Of a DNA stretch of 64,000 nt, positions 9,762 through 18,700 are shown one piece after another. A program made the position numbers and the translations under genes. Location: contig CAWHVB010000006.1 in NCBI GenBank assembly GCA_963832715.1, forward strand, positions 310,001-374,000, read 5' to 3'. The DNA comes from DATFVA01 sp963832715 (GTDB lineage: Bacteria > Bacteroidota > Ignavibacteria > Ignavibacteriales > Ignavibacteriaceae). The notes under the pieces were generated by a model that saw only the letters and a list, made by a program, of their open reading frames with translations, did not search any database and had not been told where the DNA came from. The stretch's first letter is position 1. Each line of letters begins with the position of its first letter.

Positions 9762-11049
9762 ATGATATCAACTGTCAGCGGAACAAAAAAAATACATCCT
9801 GCCTTCTGGGTTCCAACTTTATATACTGCAGAAGGCCTGCCTTTCGTAATTGTGAACGTGGTTTCGGTTCTTATGTACAAAAGCCTTGGTATTTCAGATG
9901 CTAAAATTGCTTTCTTTACAAGCCTTGTAACTATTCCCTGGGCGCTTAAGCCTTTGTGGGGACCAATACTTGAGATGTTCAGAACAAAAAAAGATTTTGT
10001 TATAGCAACACAGTTTCTCGGGGGTATAAGTTTCGGACTTCTTATCCTCACCCTGCAGCTGCCTTCTTATTTTGAATGGACTATCATATTTTTTGGAATT
10101 ATTGCGCTTAACTCTGCAATTCACGACACAGCTGCGGATGGTGTTTATATAAATGTGCTTGATTCCACGGAACAGGCTAAATATGTAGGATGGCAGGGGG
10201 CCTTTTATAATGTAGGAAAAATATTATCTCAGGGCGCTTTTGTTTTGCTGGCGGGAGTACTTGAAAAACAAATCGGTATTAAGCCTGCCTGGACTATCGT
10301 GATGGGTTCGTTCGGAGCAATTCTTATTCTTTTAAGTATTTATCATCTTAAATTTTTACCTACAGGTGGTAAGGCGGGAAATGTTAAAACATTTAAAAGA
10401 AGCATCCGTCACGTTCTTTGATGTTGTTAAAACTTTCTTTCAGAAAAAATATATTTTCTGGGGAATTGCTTTCCTTGTTTTGTACAGGTTTGCTGAGGGT
10501 CAGGCAGTTAAGATAGTGCCTCTGTTTATGAGAGCCGGAACTGCCAGCGGCGGACTCGGGTTATCAACAGAGGATATAGGCGTACTTTACGGAATTTTTC
10601 CACCAATCGCTTTTATTCTGGGTTCGGTACTCGCAGGGTATTTTACTGCAAACAGGGGATTAAGAAAATCATTATTAATCCTATGCGCCTTTTTCAATAT
10701 CCCGTTTGCGGTTTACACCTTTCTTGCAATATACCAGCCTGCAAATTTCTTTATTATAAGTGTAGCGGTTGTTTTTGAATACTTTGGCTATGGTTTCGGT
10801 TTTATCGGACTGACATTATATATGATGCAGCAGATTGCACCAGGCAAATATAAAATGGCGCATTATGCTTTTGCAACTTCGCTGATGCAGCTGGGGTTTT
10901 TGATCCCTGCTATGATCAGCGGTTTTATAAGCGATTTCCTTGGATACGAAAACTTCTTTATCTGGGTTATGATCGCAACCATTCCTTCGTTCCTAATAAC
11001 ATGGCTGGTTCCTTTCAGGGAAATAAATGAGGAACCCGAAGCTGTCTAA
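9762..11049 (+). CDS. MFS transporter, AmpG-related (frameshifted near 10375)
   Basis: Two overlapping frames together make one 12-segment major facilitator. The first (9762-10421) has about six membrane helices and begins HPAFWVPTLYTAEGLPFVIV, a start typical of AmpG-like peptidoglycan/sugar permeases in Bacteroidota; it includes NSAIHDTAADG in helix 4-5. The second (in frame from about 10366) begins in the central cytoplasmic loop and gives the second six helices (YIFWGIAFLVLYRFAEGQ onward). One extra base in the loop, for example one G of AAGGCGGG at 10373-10380, breaks the frame. A genuine split into two half-transporters is possible, as the second half has an ATG at 10381, but an indel is simpler. 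It probably imports chitobiose or GlcNAc for the phosphorylase 27 bases downstream. Confidence 0.82.
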
Positions 11050-11076
11050 TGATTTATTAATATTCTGGAGAAAGTA

Positions 11077-13476
11077 ATGAGATACGGATATTTTGACGAT
11101 AAGCAGAAAGAATATGTTATTGATCGTCCCGATGTTCCTGTATCATGGACAAATTATCTCGGGGTGAAAGACCTCTGCACCGTAATTTCTCACAATGCAG
11201 GCGGCTATTCATTTTACAAATCTACTGAACATCATCGAATCACACGGTTCAGACCTAATGGAATTCCCATGGACAGACCGGGGCATTATGTTTATATCCG
11301 TGATGATGATACCAAAAAATACTGGTCGGTATCATGGCAGCCGGTCGGGAAGAATTTAAGGAACGCAGAATATACCTGCCGCCACGGTCTCTCATATACA
11401 AAATTTCAGTGCCGGTATAATGGTATTGAAGCTGAACAGCTTATGTTTATCCCGGTTGATGATGATGTGGAGATCTGGGATGTCAAAATAAAGAATACAA
11501 GCAGGAAAAAAAGGAGCCTGAGTGTTTTTTCATATCTTGAATTTTCTTTCCACCATGTTGAGATTGACAACCAGAATTTTCAAATGAGTCTTTATGCCAG
11601 CGGATCAAATTACAAGGATGGAATAATTGAATATGACTTTTTCTATGAACCATGGACCTATCATTATTTTAGTTCTAACTTTGAACCCGATAGTTATGAC
11701 TGTCTGAGGGATTCGTTCATCGGCAGCTATAGGACAGAAAGTAATCCCGCTGCAGTAGAAAAAGGTAAATGCTTAAACAGCAGTGAACTGGGAGGCAATC
11801 ATTGCGGAGCACTTCATAAGAAATTAGTGTTAAAACCGGGAGAATCAGTTCGTTTGATTTATATGCTGGGCGTTGGTTCAAGGGAGGAGAAGGGTTATGA
11901 GATTAAGAAAAAATATTCCAGGATGAAAAATGTTGACTCGGCTTTTAAGCAATTAAAAAAATTCTGGGATGAAAGAATGTCAGTGTTCCAATGTTCAACT
12001 CCCAGTCCAGGTTTGAATTCGATGATCAATATCTGGACACTATACCAGGCGGAGGTCTGTGTTATCTGGTCGCGTTTCGCTTCATTCATTGAAACCGGGG
12101 GAAGGGTGGGTCTTGGTTACAGGGATACATCACAGGATATAATGGGTGTGGTTCATTCAAATCCGGAAAAAACAAAATATAGAATAATTCAGCTTCTGAA
12201 GGGACATACAAGTATGGGCTACGGCCTGCACCTGTTCGATCCCGATGTATTTGAACCGAAAGAAAATAAGCTGCCCGGAGTTAAGCTGCCGACAGTTGTT
12301 CCTACCCCGGATCCAAAAGACATTATTCACGGAATAGAAGATGTCTGCGCTGATGATGCACTCTGGCTGGTAGCCTCAATCTGCGAGTGGATAGTAGAAA
12401 CCGGTGATCTGTCATTCTTCGATCAGGTTGTTCCCTATGCCGACGGTGGTGAGGGGACTGTATATGAACACCTAAAAAAAATTCTGGATTTCTCTGCACG
12501 GTACACCGGAGATAATGGAATCTGTCAGGGACTGCGGGCTGATTGGAATGACTGCCTCAACTTGGGCGGCGGACAGAGTGTGATGGTCTCTTTTATGCAT
12601 CACTGGGCTCTTAAGATATTTATTGAATCCGCTAAGCAGCTGGGCCGGCACGATGATGTAGATAGATATTCCCTGATGGCTGAAGGTGTAAAAGAAGCCT
12701 GTGAGGAGCAGACATGGGACGGCGAGTGGTATTTGAGAGGATTTACCAAAAAAGGTATTAAGATCGGCACACATGAAAGCGAAGAAGGGAAAATATTCCT
12801 GAATGCACAAAGCTGGGCCGTTTATTCAGATGTTGCTTCGGAGTCGCGAGGCGAAAAGTGCATGGATTCCGTAGATAAATACCTTTATTCAAAATACGGA
12901 CTTCATCTCTTATGGCCTTCATATTCGAAACCTGATGATGACATAGGGTATGTTACCCGGGTGTACAAAGGAATCAAAGAAAACGGAGCAATTTTCAGTC
13001 ATCCTAACCCGTGGGCTGTAATCGCCGAATGCAAATTAGGGAACGGCAACAGGGCGATGAAATATTATGACGCTATTCTGCCTTACAATCAGAATGATAT
13101 AATTGAGATCCGGCAGGCTGAACCTTATTCATATTGTCAGTTCATTATGGGAAGGGACCACACTGCCTTTGGACGAGCACGACATCCATGGTTAACGGGA
13201 ACTGCCGGCTGGTTTTTTACTGCAGTTTCTAAGTATATACTCGGCATCAGGCCAACATATGAGGGGCTGGTCATAGATCCCTGCATCCCTTCTGAATGGA
13301 AAGAGTTTGAAGTTGTCAGGAAGTGGCGCGGTGCCTTATACAAAATAAGCGTTAAAAATCCTGCAAATGTTCAAAAGGGAGTAAAGTCCATAAACGTAAA
13401 CGGGACTTTGGTCTCCGGCACTGTACCTCTTAAGGAAGAGGGAACCGTTAATAAAATAGAAGTAATATTAGGCTGA
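11077..13476 (+). CDS. chbP: N,N'-diacetylchitobiose phosphorylase (GH94)
   Basis: This 799-residue cytoplasmic enzyme splits (GlcNAc)2 with phosphate into GlcNAc-1-phosphate and GlcNAc. From memory of the Vibrio proteolyticus enzyme (about 801 aa) it is collinear end to end: MRYGYFDDKQKEYVIDRPDVP at the start, SHNAGGYSFYKS, a central ETGGRVGLGYRDTSQD, and GLRADWNDCLNLGGG, in which Trp490 and the general acid Asp492 fall on the same numbers as in the characterised enzyme. The C-terminal CQFIMGRDHTAFGRARHPWL and TGTAGW motifs are also kept. No signal peptide. The start has GGAG seven bases upstream. It sits between the transporter and the chitinase. GH94 also includes cellobiose phosphorylases, but the motif match and the nag context favour chitobiose. 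Confidence 0.93.
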   Translation: MRYGYFDDKQKEYVIDRPDVPVSWTNYLGVKDLCTVISHNAGGYSFYKSTEHHRITRFRPNGIPMDRPGHYVYIRDDDTKKYWSVSWQPVGKNLRNAEYTCRHGLSYTKFQCRYNGIEAEQLMFIPVDDDVEIWDVKIKNTSRKKRSLSVFSYLEFSFHHVEIDNQNFQMSLYASGSNYKDGIIEYDFFYEPWTYHYFSSNFEPDSYDCLRDSFIGSYRTESNPAAVEKGKCLNSSELGGNHCGALHKKLVLKPGESVRLIYMLGVGSREEKGYEIKKKYSRMKNVDSAFKQLKKFWDERMSVFQCSTPSPGLNSMINIWTLYQAEVCVIWSRFASFIETGGRVGLGYRDTSQDIMGVVHSNPEKTKYRIIQLLKGHTSMGYGLHLFDPDVFEPKENKLPGVKLPTVVPTPDPKDIIHGIEDVCADDALWLVASICEWIVETGDLSFFDQVVPYADGGEGTVYEHLKKILDFSARYTGDNGICQGLRADWNDCLNLGGGQSVMVSFMHHWALKIFIESAKQLGRHDDVDRYSLMAEGVKEACEEQTWDGEWYLRGFTKKGIKIGTHESEEGKIFLNAQSWAVYSDVASESRGEKCMDSVDKYLYSKYGLHLLWPSYSKPDDDIGYVTRVYKGIKENGAIFSHPNPWAVIAECKLGNGNRAMKYYDAILPYNQNDIIEIRQAEPYSYCQFIMGRDHTAFGRARHPWLTGTAGWFFTAVSKYILGIRPTYEGLVIDPCIPSEWKEFEVVRKWRGALYKISVKNPANVQKGVKSINVNGTLVSGTVPLKEEGTVNKIEVILG

Positions 13477-13507
13477 AAACTATTTGAGGTAAACCGGTAA
13501 ATAATTT

Positions 13508-15100
13508 ATGATGTTAAAAAAATTACTACTGATCACTTTAATTATGCTGCCTGCGGTTATGAGCGCCCAGAAGAAAGAAATTATTGCATACTTTCCTGAG
13601 TGGCGTGCAAAAGGAGAACATCCTTATTTTGTAAAGGATATTGAAAAAAGAAATTCGGCGGATAAAATTACGGTACTTAACTATGCCTTTCTTATTCCGC
13701 AGCCGGATTCGGAAGGTAATATCATCCCGGGTTTTCTCGACTCTAATATGGCATATCAGCAGGTATATTCCGCTGAAATGAGTATTGACGGTATAGAAGA
13801 CGATTCTACCCAGCCGCTAAGGGGACAGTTCAACCAGCTTAGAAAATTAAAACTCAGGCATCCGGACCTTAAAATCGTACTATCAATAGGCGGATGGGAA
13901 GGCTGCACATATTTTTCTGATGCGGCATTGACACCTGCCTCAAGGGAAATTTTTGTTGATGCATGTATTGACAGATTTATTTCTGGTAATTTGCCGGAAG
14001 CAGGCAGTGCCGGAGGCAAAGGTTCAGCTGCCGGAATATTTGACGGCTTTGATATCGATTGGGAGTATCCTGTAAAAGGCGGTATCGATAGTATGCACCA
14101 CAATCCTGACGATAATAATAATCTCTCTGAATTGTTCGCTCTGTTCCGGAACAAACTTGATTCAATACGTCCCGGATTCTTACTTACGGCAGCGGTTCCG
14201 GCAACAGAAAAATACGCACGGTACTACAATATTTATCATGATCAGCAATACCTGGATTGGTACAATTTAATGACCTACGATTACCGCGGGGGCTGGGATA
14301 AATTCACCGGACACAATACTAACCTGCTTTCATCTGCCGTAGATACTACTTTTGACAGAGAAAGAAATTCATTCGATAAGACTGTTCATTTATTTAACTG
14401 TATATACGGCGTCAGCAGGTCAAAGTTAGTCCCGGGTGCCGCTTTTTATGGAAGAGGGTGGGGAAATGTTGATTCCCTTAATTACGGTCTTGGCAGGCCG
14501 GGAAGTTCAACGAGCGGGAGCTCGGAAGAGGGTTATAATGATTTCTTTGATTTGAAGGAATTGCTTAATCAGGGATTTATTGTGTATTGGGATAATTACT
14601 CAATGGCCCCTTACCTCTACAATGCGAATAAAAAAATATTCTGGACATTCGATGATCCCAGGTCGGTAGCACTTAAAATTCATTATGTGGATGCTTATGA
14701 TCTGAGGGGACTTATGTTTTGGGAAATTACCGGTGATGATTCACTCGGAACTCTTGTAAACACTATTTATTATGGTAATATGCCCGATGTCAGAATTCCT
14801 CTTGAAAAGAAAAAGAATTCATCCCCGGGAATTAAAATAGTTAAACCATTGGCAAATGTCTGGATAAATGAAGGTTCAAACTTAAACATAGAAACTGAAA
14901 CTTCTGATAAAAATGGAACGATCAGAAAAGTTGAATTCTTCGGAGATAATAAATCATTAGGATACAATACTAAAGCCCCTTTCAGCTGGGTGTGGTTTAA
15001 TATTCCTGAAGGAAAGCATACGGTTAAAGCAGCAGCTTATGATAGTTATGGTTCGAGAACTGAATCGCTGCCTGTCAAAATTACAGTTAGAAAAAGATAA
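13508..15100 (+). CDS. GH18 chitinase with C-terminal Ig-like domain
   Basis: The 530-residue product has a signal peptide (cleaved near MSAQK) and a GH18 TIM barrel (about residues 22-420). The catalytic signature DGFDIDWEYP is present with the acid/base Glu at residue 186, preceded by KIVLSIGGWEG and followed by YNLMTYDYRGGWD and GLMFWEITGDD, the usual beta-6 to beta-8 motifs. Residues about 438-528 form a bacterial Ig-like (Big_7-type) domain (GIKIVKPLANVWINEGSNLN, KVEFFGDNKSLG, GKHTVKAAAYDSYGS). Unlike two other exported proteins of the window it has no T9SS tail, so it may work in the periplasm on oligomers or leave by another path. It cuts chitin or chitodextrins, supplying the chitobiose phosphorylase encoded 31 bases upstream. 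Confidence 0.9.
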   Translation: MMLKKLLLITLIMLPAVMSAQKKEIIAYFPEWRAKGEHPYFVKDIEKRNSADKITVLNYAFLIPQPDSEGNIIPGFLDSNMAYQQVYSAEMSIDGIEDDSTQPLRGQFNQLRKLKLRHPDLKIVLSIGGWEGCTYFSDAALTPASREIFVDACIDRFISGNLPEAGSAGGKGSAAGIFDGFDIDWEYPVKGGIDSMHHNPDDNNNLSELFALFRNKLDSIRPGFLLTAAVPATEKYARYYNIYHDQQYLDWYNLMTYDYRGGWDKFTGHNTNLLSSAVDTTFDRERNSFDKTVHLFNCIYGVSRSKLVPGAAFYGRGWGNVDSLNYGLGRPGSSTSGSSEEGYNDFFDLKELLNQGFIVYWDNYSMAPYLYNANKKIFWTFDDPRSVALKIHYVDAYDLRGLMFWEITGDDSLGTLVNTIYYGNMPDVRIPLEKKKNSSPGIKIVKPLANVWINEGSNLNIETETSDKNGTIRKVEFFGDNKSLGYNTKAPFSWVWFNIPEGKHTVKAAAYDSYGSRTESLPVKITVRKR

Positions 15101-15126
15101 ATTATTATTCACTATGTGATAGAATA

Positions 15127-16234
15127 ATGAATGTCGAAGGATCTGAAAGACTGGTATCGCTCGATGTATTCAGAGGAATTACTATTGCCGGGATGATACT
15201 TGTAAATAGTCCCGGTACCTGGGCGCATGTCTACCCGGCTCTGCTTCATTCAAAATGGAACGGCTGTACTCCCACGGATTTAATATTTCCATTCTTTATG
15301 TTTATCGTTGGAGTTGCGATAACATATTCTCTTTCAAAGAAACTTGAGCATAACGTACCTCATTCACGAATAATACTTCAGATTTTCAGAAGAAGTCTGG
15401 TGATATTCTTGCTGGGAATATTCCTGAATGGTTTTCCATATTTTGATTTTGCAACGCTGCGAATCCCCGGGGTTCTGCAGAGGATTGCCGCTGCATATTT
15501 TATTTCTTCGCTTATTTATATAAAGTTTGATAAAAGAGTTATTCTAATAATTACTGCTTCAATCCTCCTGCTTTATTGGGGATTATTGACTCTTGTCCCG
15601 GTGCCCGGAACAGGGAGTGCGAGTCTTGAACCGTCTGCAAATCTGGGGGCGTGGTTAGACAGGTTTATTTTTGGAAACCATTTATGGGGACAGTCGCGCG
15701 TATGGGATCCCGAAGGTTTGTTAAGCTCGATTCCCTCAATTGCAACAGTTTTAACAGGAGTTTTAACCGGGTACTTATTAAGGAGCAGTAGGGAGAAATC
15801 AGCAAAAACAAATTATATGTTTGTCTCTGGAAACATTCTTATTGCTGCGGGGATTATATGGGATATATGGTTCCCTATAAATAAGAATCTATGGACGAGT
15901 TCGTATGTAATTTATACTGCAGGACTTGCACTGGATTTCCTTGCAATTTGTTATTGGTTTATTGACGTCAGGGGATATAAAAAATGGACGAAACCATTCT
16001 TAATATTTGGAATGAATGCCATTGCCGCGTACTTCTTATCAGAATTTTTAGAAATTATAATCGATGAAGTTAAAGTGCAGTCGGTACCGCTGAAGGATTT
16101 TCTCTTTAACCACATTTTCGGTTCCATGGCTTGCACCCATAAATGCTTCACTACTATGGGCGGTATGTTATGTGATTCTGCTGTTTGGTTTAATGTCAGG
16201 TCTTTATAGAAAAAAAATATTTATTAAAATCTGA
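15127..16234 (+). CDS. NagX-like inner-membrane protein, DUF5009/acyltransferase-3 type (frameshifted near 16138)
   Basis: The start ERLVSLDVFRGITIAGMILV and the motif TPTDLIFPFFMFIVGVAI are diagnostic of the heparan-alpha-glucosaminide N-acetyltransferase / DUF5009 family, called NagX in GlcNAc operons of Xanthomonas and Alteromonas relatives. About ten membrane segments are visible. The frame as read stops at 16209 with a nonsense tail; removing one C of the CCC at 16137-16139 gives the family's normal end (INASLLWAVCYVILLF then GLYRKKIFIKI, stop 16232-16234). In GlcNAc operons NagX is thought to aid GlcNAc uptake or acetyl transfer across the membrane; the exact reaction is not established. 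It sits between the chitinase and nagA. Confidence 0.83.
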
Positions 16235-16254
16235 GATGCAGGTGAAGGAATAAT

Positions 16255-17433
16255 ATGAAATTAGCTTTAGCCGGAGGAAAAATAATTACTCCTTTCAGGA
16301 TCATTGATGACGGTACGATCTTAATCGAAAAAGGTAAAATAGCAGGACTTGGGAAATCTTCTGAACTATCCTTCTCACCCGAATATAAGGTGATTGATGT
16401 TCACGGTAAACTTGTTTGTCCCGGGTTTGCAGATCTTCTTGTTCACGGGGGAGCAGGACATGGCTTTGCCGATGATAACGGTGAAAGTATCGAAAAGATC
16501 AGCTCTTATTTTCTCAGGAATGGTTCCACAACTATGCTTGCCTCGCTTTTTGCAAAACCCGAAAAACTCCTGCTGAAGGATTTGAGAAGGGTAGCTGATT
16601 TTATTGAAGAACATCCCGGGTCCAATATCCGGGGAATTCATATGGAAGGACCATATCTGAATAAGCAGCTTAAAGGAGCAATGAACCAGGATTACTTATG
16701 GAAGCCCGATGTTGATTCCTGGAAGAAAATATGGGATGCTTCTAAAGGGCAAATCAAAATTATGACTATCGCCCCTGAGCTGCCTGATGCCGATAAAGTG
16801 ATGCGTGCAGCTGCACAGGATGGTGTTGTTCTATCGATCGGACACTCGATGGCAACATATGATGAGGTGCTGAATGCTATTGATAACGGCGCCGCACATG
16901 TAACTCATATTTTTAATGCAATGCAGCAGTTCCACCATAGAACACCCAGTATTGTGCTCGCTTCTCTTCTGCATAATGAACTAAAGATTGAATTAATAGC
17001 AGATACACTCCATGTTCATCCTGCAGTTATACAGCTGCTCTTAAAACTTAAGGGAGGCAGCGGGATTATACTGGTATCAGATTCTATAAGAGCAGGGGGA
17101 ATGCATGAAGGTGAGTATGAGTTTGCCGACCAGAAAATTTATATGAAAAATAAGAAAGCTTTCCTTGAAGATGGGACCCTTGCCGGAAGCACTCTTACGC
17201 TCAACCTCGCAATTAAGAATATGGTTGAAGCTGCAGGGGCCAAAATAACCGAGGCGGTCAGGATGGCTTCCTTAAACGGAGTAAAAGTACTAAACCTGGA
17301 CCATAAGAAAGGAATACTGGCGGTCGGGAAGGATGCAGATATAGCTGTGCTGAATAGTAACTATGAAGTCGCATTGACTATCCTTGACGGCAAGATTACT
17401 TATGGTAAAAATATCAGTCAGGCTACCGAATAG
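16255..17433 (+). CDS. nagA: N-acetylglucosamine-6-phosphate deacetylase
   Basis: The enzyme hydrolyses GlcNAc-6-P to glucosamine-6-P and acetate in the cytoplasm. The 392-residue product has the amidohydrolase layout: N-terminal small beta domain (KLALAGGKIITPFRIIDDGT), VCPGFADLLVHGGAGHGFAD, metal-binding HMEGPYLN, then GHSMATYDEV and HVTHIFNAMQQFHHR with the two zinc/iron-binding histidines, VSDSIRAGG with the catalytic aspartate, and ILAVGKDADIAVLN closing the beta domain. Length is near that of other NagA proteins. A GAAGGA element precedes ATG. It is followed by nagB, its natural pathway partner. Confidence 0.94.
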   Translation: MKLALAGGKIITPFRIIDDGTILIEKGKIAGLGKSSELSFSPEYKVIDVHGKLVCPGFADLLVHGGAGHGFADDNGESIEKISSYFLRNGSTTMLASLFAKPEKLLLKDLRRVADFIEEHPGSNIRGIHMEGPYLNKQLKGAMNQDYLWKPDVDSWKKIWDASKGQIKIMTIAPELPDADKVMRAAAQDGVVLSIGHSMATYDEVLNAIDNGAAHVTHIFNAMQQFHHRTPSIVLASLLHNELKIELIADTLHVHPAVIQLLLKLKGGSGIILVSDSIRAGGMHEGEYEFADQKIYMKNKKAFLEDGTLAGSTLTLNLAIKNMVEAAGAKITEAVRMASLNGVKVLNLDHKKGILAVGKDADIAVLNSNYEVALTILDGKITYGKNISQATE

Positions 17434-17439
17434 CTGATT

Positions 17440-17478
17440 CAGGATAATTTTATTAGTGTAAATAGATTATCCTGTTTT
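17440..17478 (+). terminator. Hairpin with T-run between nagA and nagB
   Basis: CAGGATAAT (17440-17448) pairs perfectly with ATTATCCTG (17466-17474) across a 17-base loop, and TTTTAT follows. It begins seven bases after the nagA stop and ends 30 bases before nagB. It reads as a weak intrinsic terminator or an attenuator that could let nagB be expressed at a different level from the upstream operon. Confidence 0.5.
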
Positions 17479-17507
17479 ATAAACTTAAAATTCACAGGAG
17501 AAATAAA

Positions 17508-18317
17508 GTGAGACTAATAATTCAACCAACATATGAAATGGTATCTAAGTGGGTTGCAAATTATGTTGCAAAAAGAATACGTGAGTTCAGACCTACGGCG
17601 AAGAATCATTTTGTGCTGGGACTTCCAACTGGTTCATCACCTTTAGGTATGTACAAAGAACTTATACAGTTAAACAAAAAGGGAGTTATCTCATTTAAAT
17701 ATGTAACGACATTTAATATGGACGAATATGTCGGCTTACAGGAAAATCATCCTGAAAGTTACCATTCGTTTATGTGGAACAACTTTTTCAGTCATATTGA
17801 TATCAATAAACGTAACGTCAACATATTAAACGGGAATGCTAAAGATCTGGAAAAAGAGTGTGAAGATTATGAAGACAGAATTGCAAAAGCAGGCGGGATA
17901 AACTTATTCGTCGGCGGCATCGGTCCTGACGGGCATATTGCTTTCAATGAACCGGGTTCTTCCCTGGGTTCTTTAACGAGGGTTAAGACACTGACGTACG
18001 ATACAATCACAGCTAACTCGAGATTCTTCGATAATGACCTGGATAAAGTGCCGAGAACGGCATTGACTGTTGGCGTTAAAACCGTTTTGGATGCTGAGGA
18101 AGTTGTTATAATAATCAGTGGATTGAATAAAGCAAGAGCGCTGGCGAAAGTAGTTGAAGAAGGAGTTAACCATATGTGGACAGTAAGTGCTCTTCAGCTG
18201 CATCCGAAAGGTATTATTGTCTGTAATGATCAGGCTACATACGAGCTTAAAGTAGGAACAGTTAAATATTTTAAAGATATAGAAGCAGTTCATCTTGATC
18301 CTGAATCTTTGCTCTGA
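17508..18317 (+). CDS. nagB: Glucosamine-6-phosphate deaminase
   Basis: The enzyme converts glucosamine-6-P to fructose-6-P and ammonia, sending GlcNAc carbon into glycolysis. The 269-residue product matches NagB length. Active-site residues sit on the same numbers as in the E. coli enzyme: Asp72 in NMDEYVGL, Asp141 and His143 in GIGPDGHIAFNEPG, and Glu148. The phosphate-binding GLPTGSSPLGMYKEL motif is near the start, and SLGSLTRVKTL and ALTVGVKTVLDAEEV follow. The start is GTG with a good ACAGGAG site nine bases upstream. It is the last gene of the + strand chitin locus. Confidence 0.95.
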   Translation: MRLIIQPTYEMVSKWVANYVAKRIREFRPTAKNHFVLGLPTGSSPLGMYKELIQLNKKGVISFKYVTTFNMDEYVGLQENHPESYHSFMWNNFFSHIDINKRNVNILNGNAKDLEKECEDYEDRIAKAGGINLFVGGIGPDGHIAFNEPGSSLGSLTRVKTLTYDTITANSRFFDNDLDKVPRTALTVGVKTVLDAEEVVIIISGLNKARALAKVVEEGVNHMWTVSALQLHPKGIIVCNDQATYELKVGTVKYFKDIEAVHLDPESLL

Positions 18318-18700
18318 TAATCAAATTAAAAAATAGGAGGGAGCACGAGGAAAATTTGCCCCTGTCAGGCGCGAGAGCTGTGAATGCGCCGGGGGAGTAA
18401 AGCACACTGAAATCAGATTGTCATAAAAAAATTTATGACGGAAATGTATTAAGGGGTTTTTTATGAAGTGGGGGAAAGAAGGGTCTGCAGTGAAATCACC
18501 AGGGCTGAAAAGGGATCAAGTCTTAGTACAATTCAGATGATGATAAGTTAAAAGAAAGCTGATTACCGAGCTCAATAATTTGAGCATTAAGAACGTGATT
18601 TGTGGAAATTTAGCCTGAAATATATTTATATTAGAAAATATCCATGATTAAAAGATTTACAATCAGATTCAATTCAGTAAGAATATGAAAGGACTGAAGT
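18318..18700 (+). ncRNA. Hairpin-rich non-coding stretch after nagB, candidate structured RNA
   Basis: These 383 bases hold no credible protein frame but several stems on the + strand: GGCGC (18368-18372)/GCGCC (18386-18390) inside CCCC (18359-18362)/GGGG (18391-18394); GTCATAAA (18420-18427)/TTTATGAC (18432-18439) with an AAAA loop; and GCTCAA (18570-18575)/TTGAGC (18580-18585). The sequence between is strikingly purine-rich (GGGGGAAAGAAGGG around 18470-18483) and more G-rich than the other spacers. It does not match glmS, RNase P, tmRNA or SRP RNA signatures that I know. It could be a small RNA, the leader of the next gene, or a decayed gene. Confidence 0.3.

Noticed and set aside
13756..14154. 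132-codon minus-strand frame inside the chitinase gene
   Set aside because: It is fully antisense to an enzyme with intact catalytic motifs, has no ribosome site and shows no protein family features.
18318..18700. glmS ribozyme or other known riboswitch after nagB
   Set aside because: The conserved glmS core and other riboswitch cores I know are not found, and nagB is upstream, not downstream.
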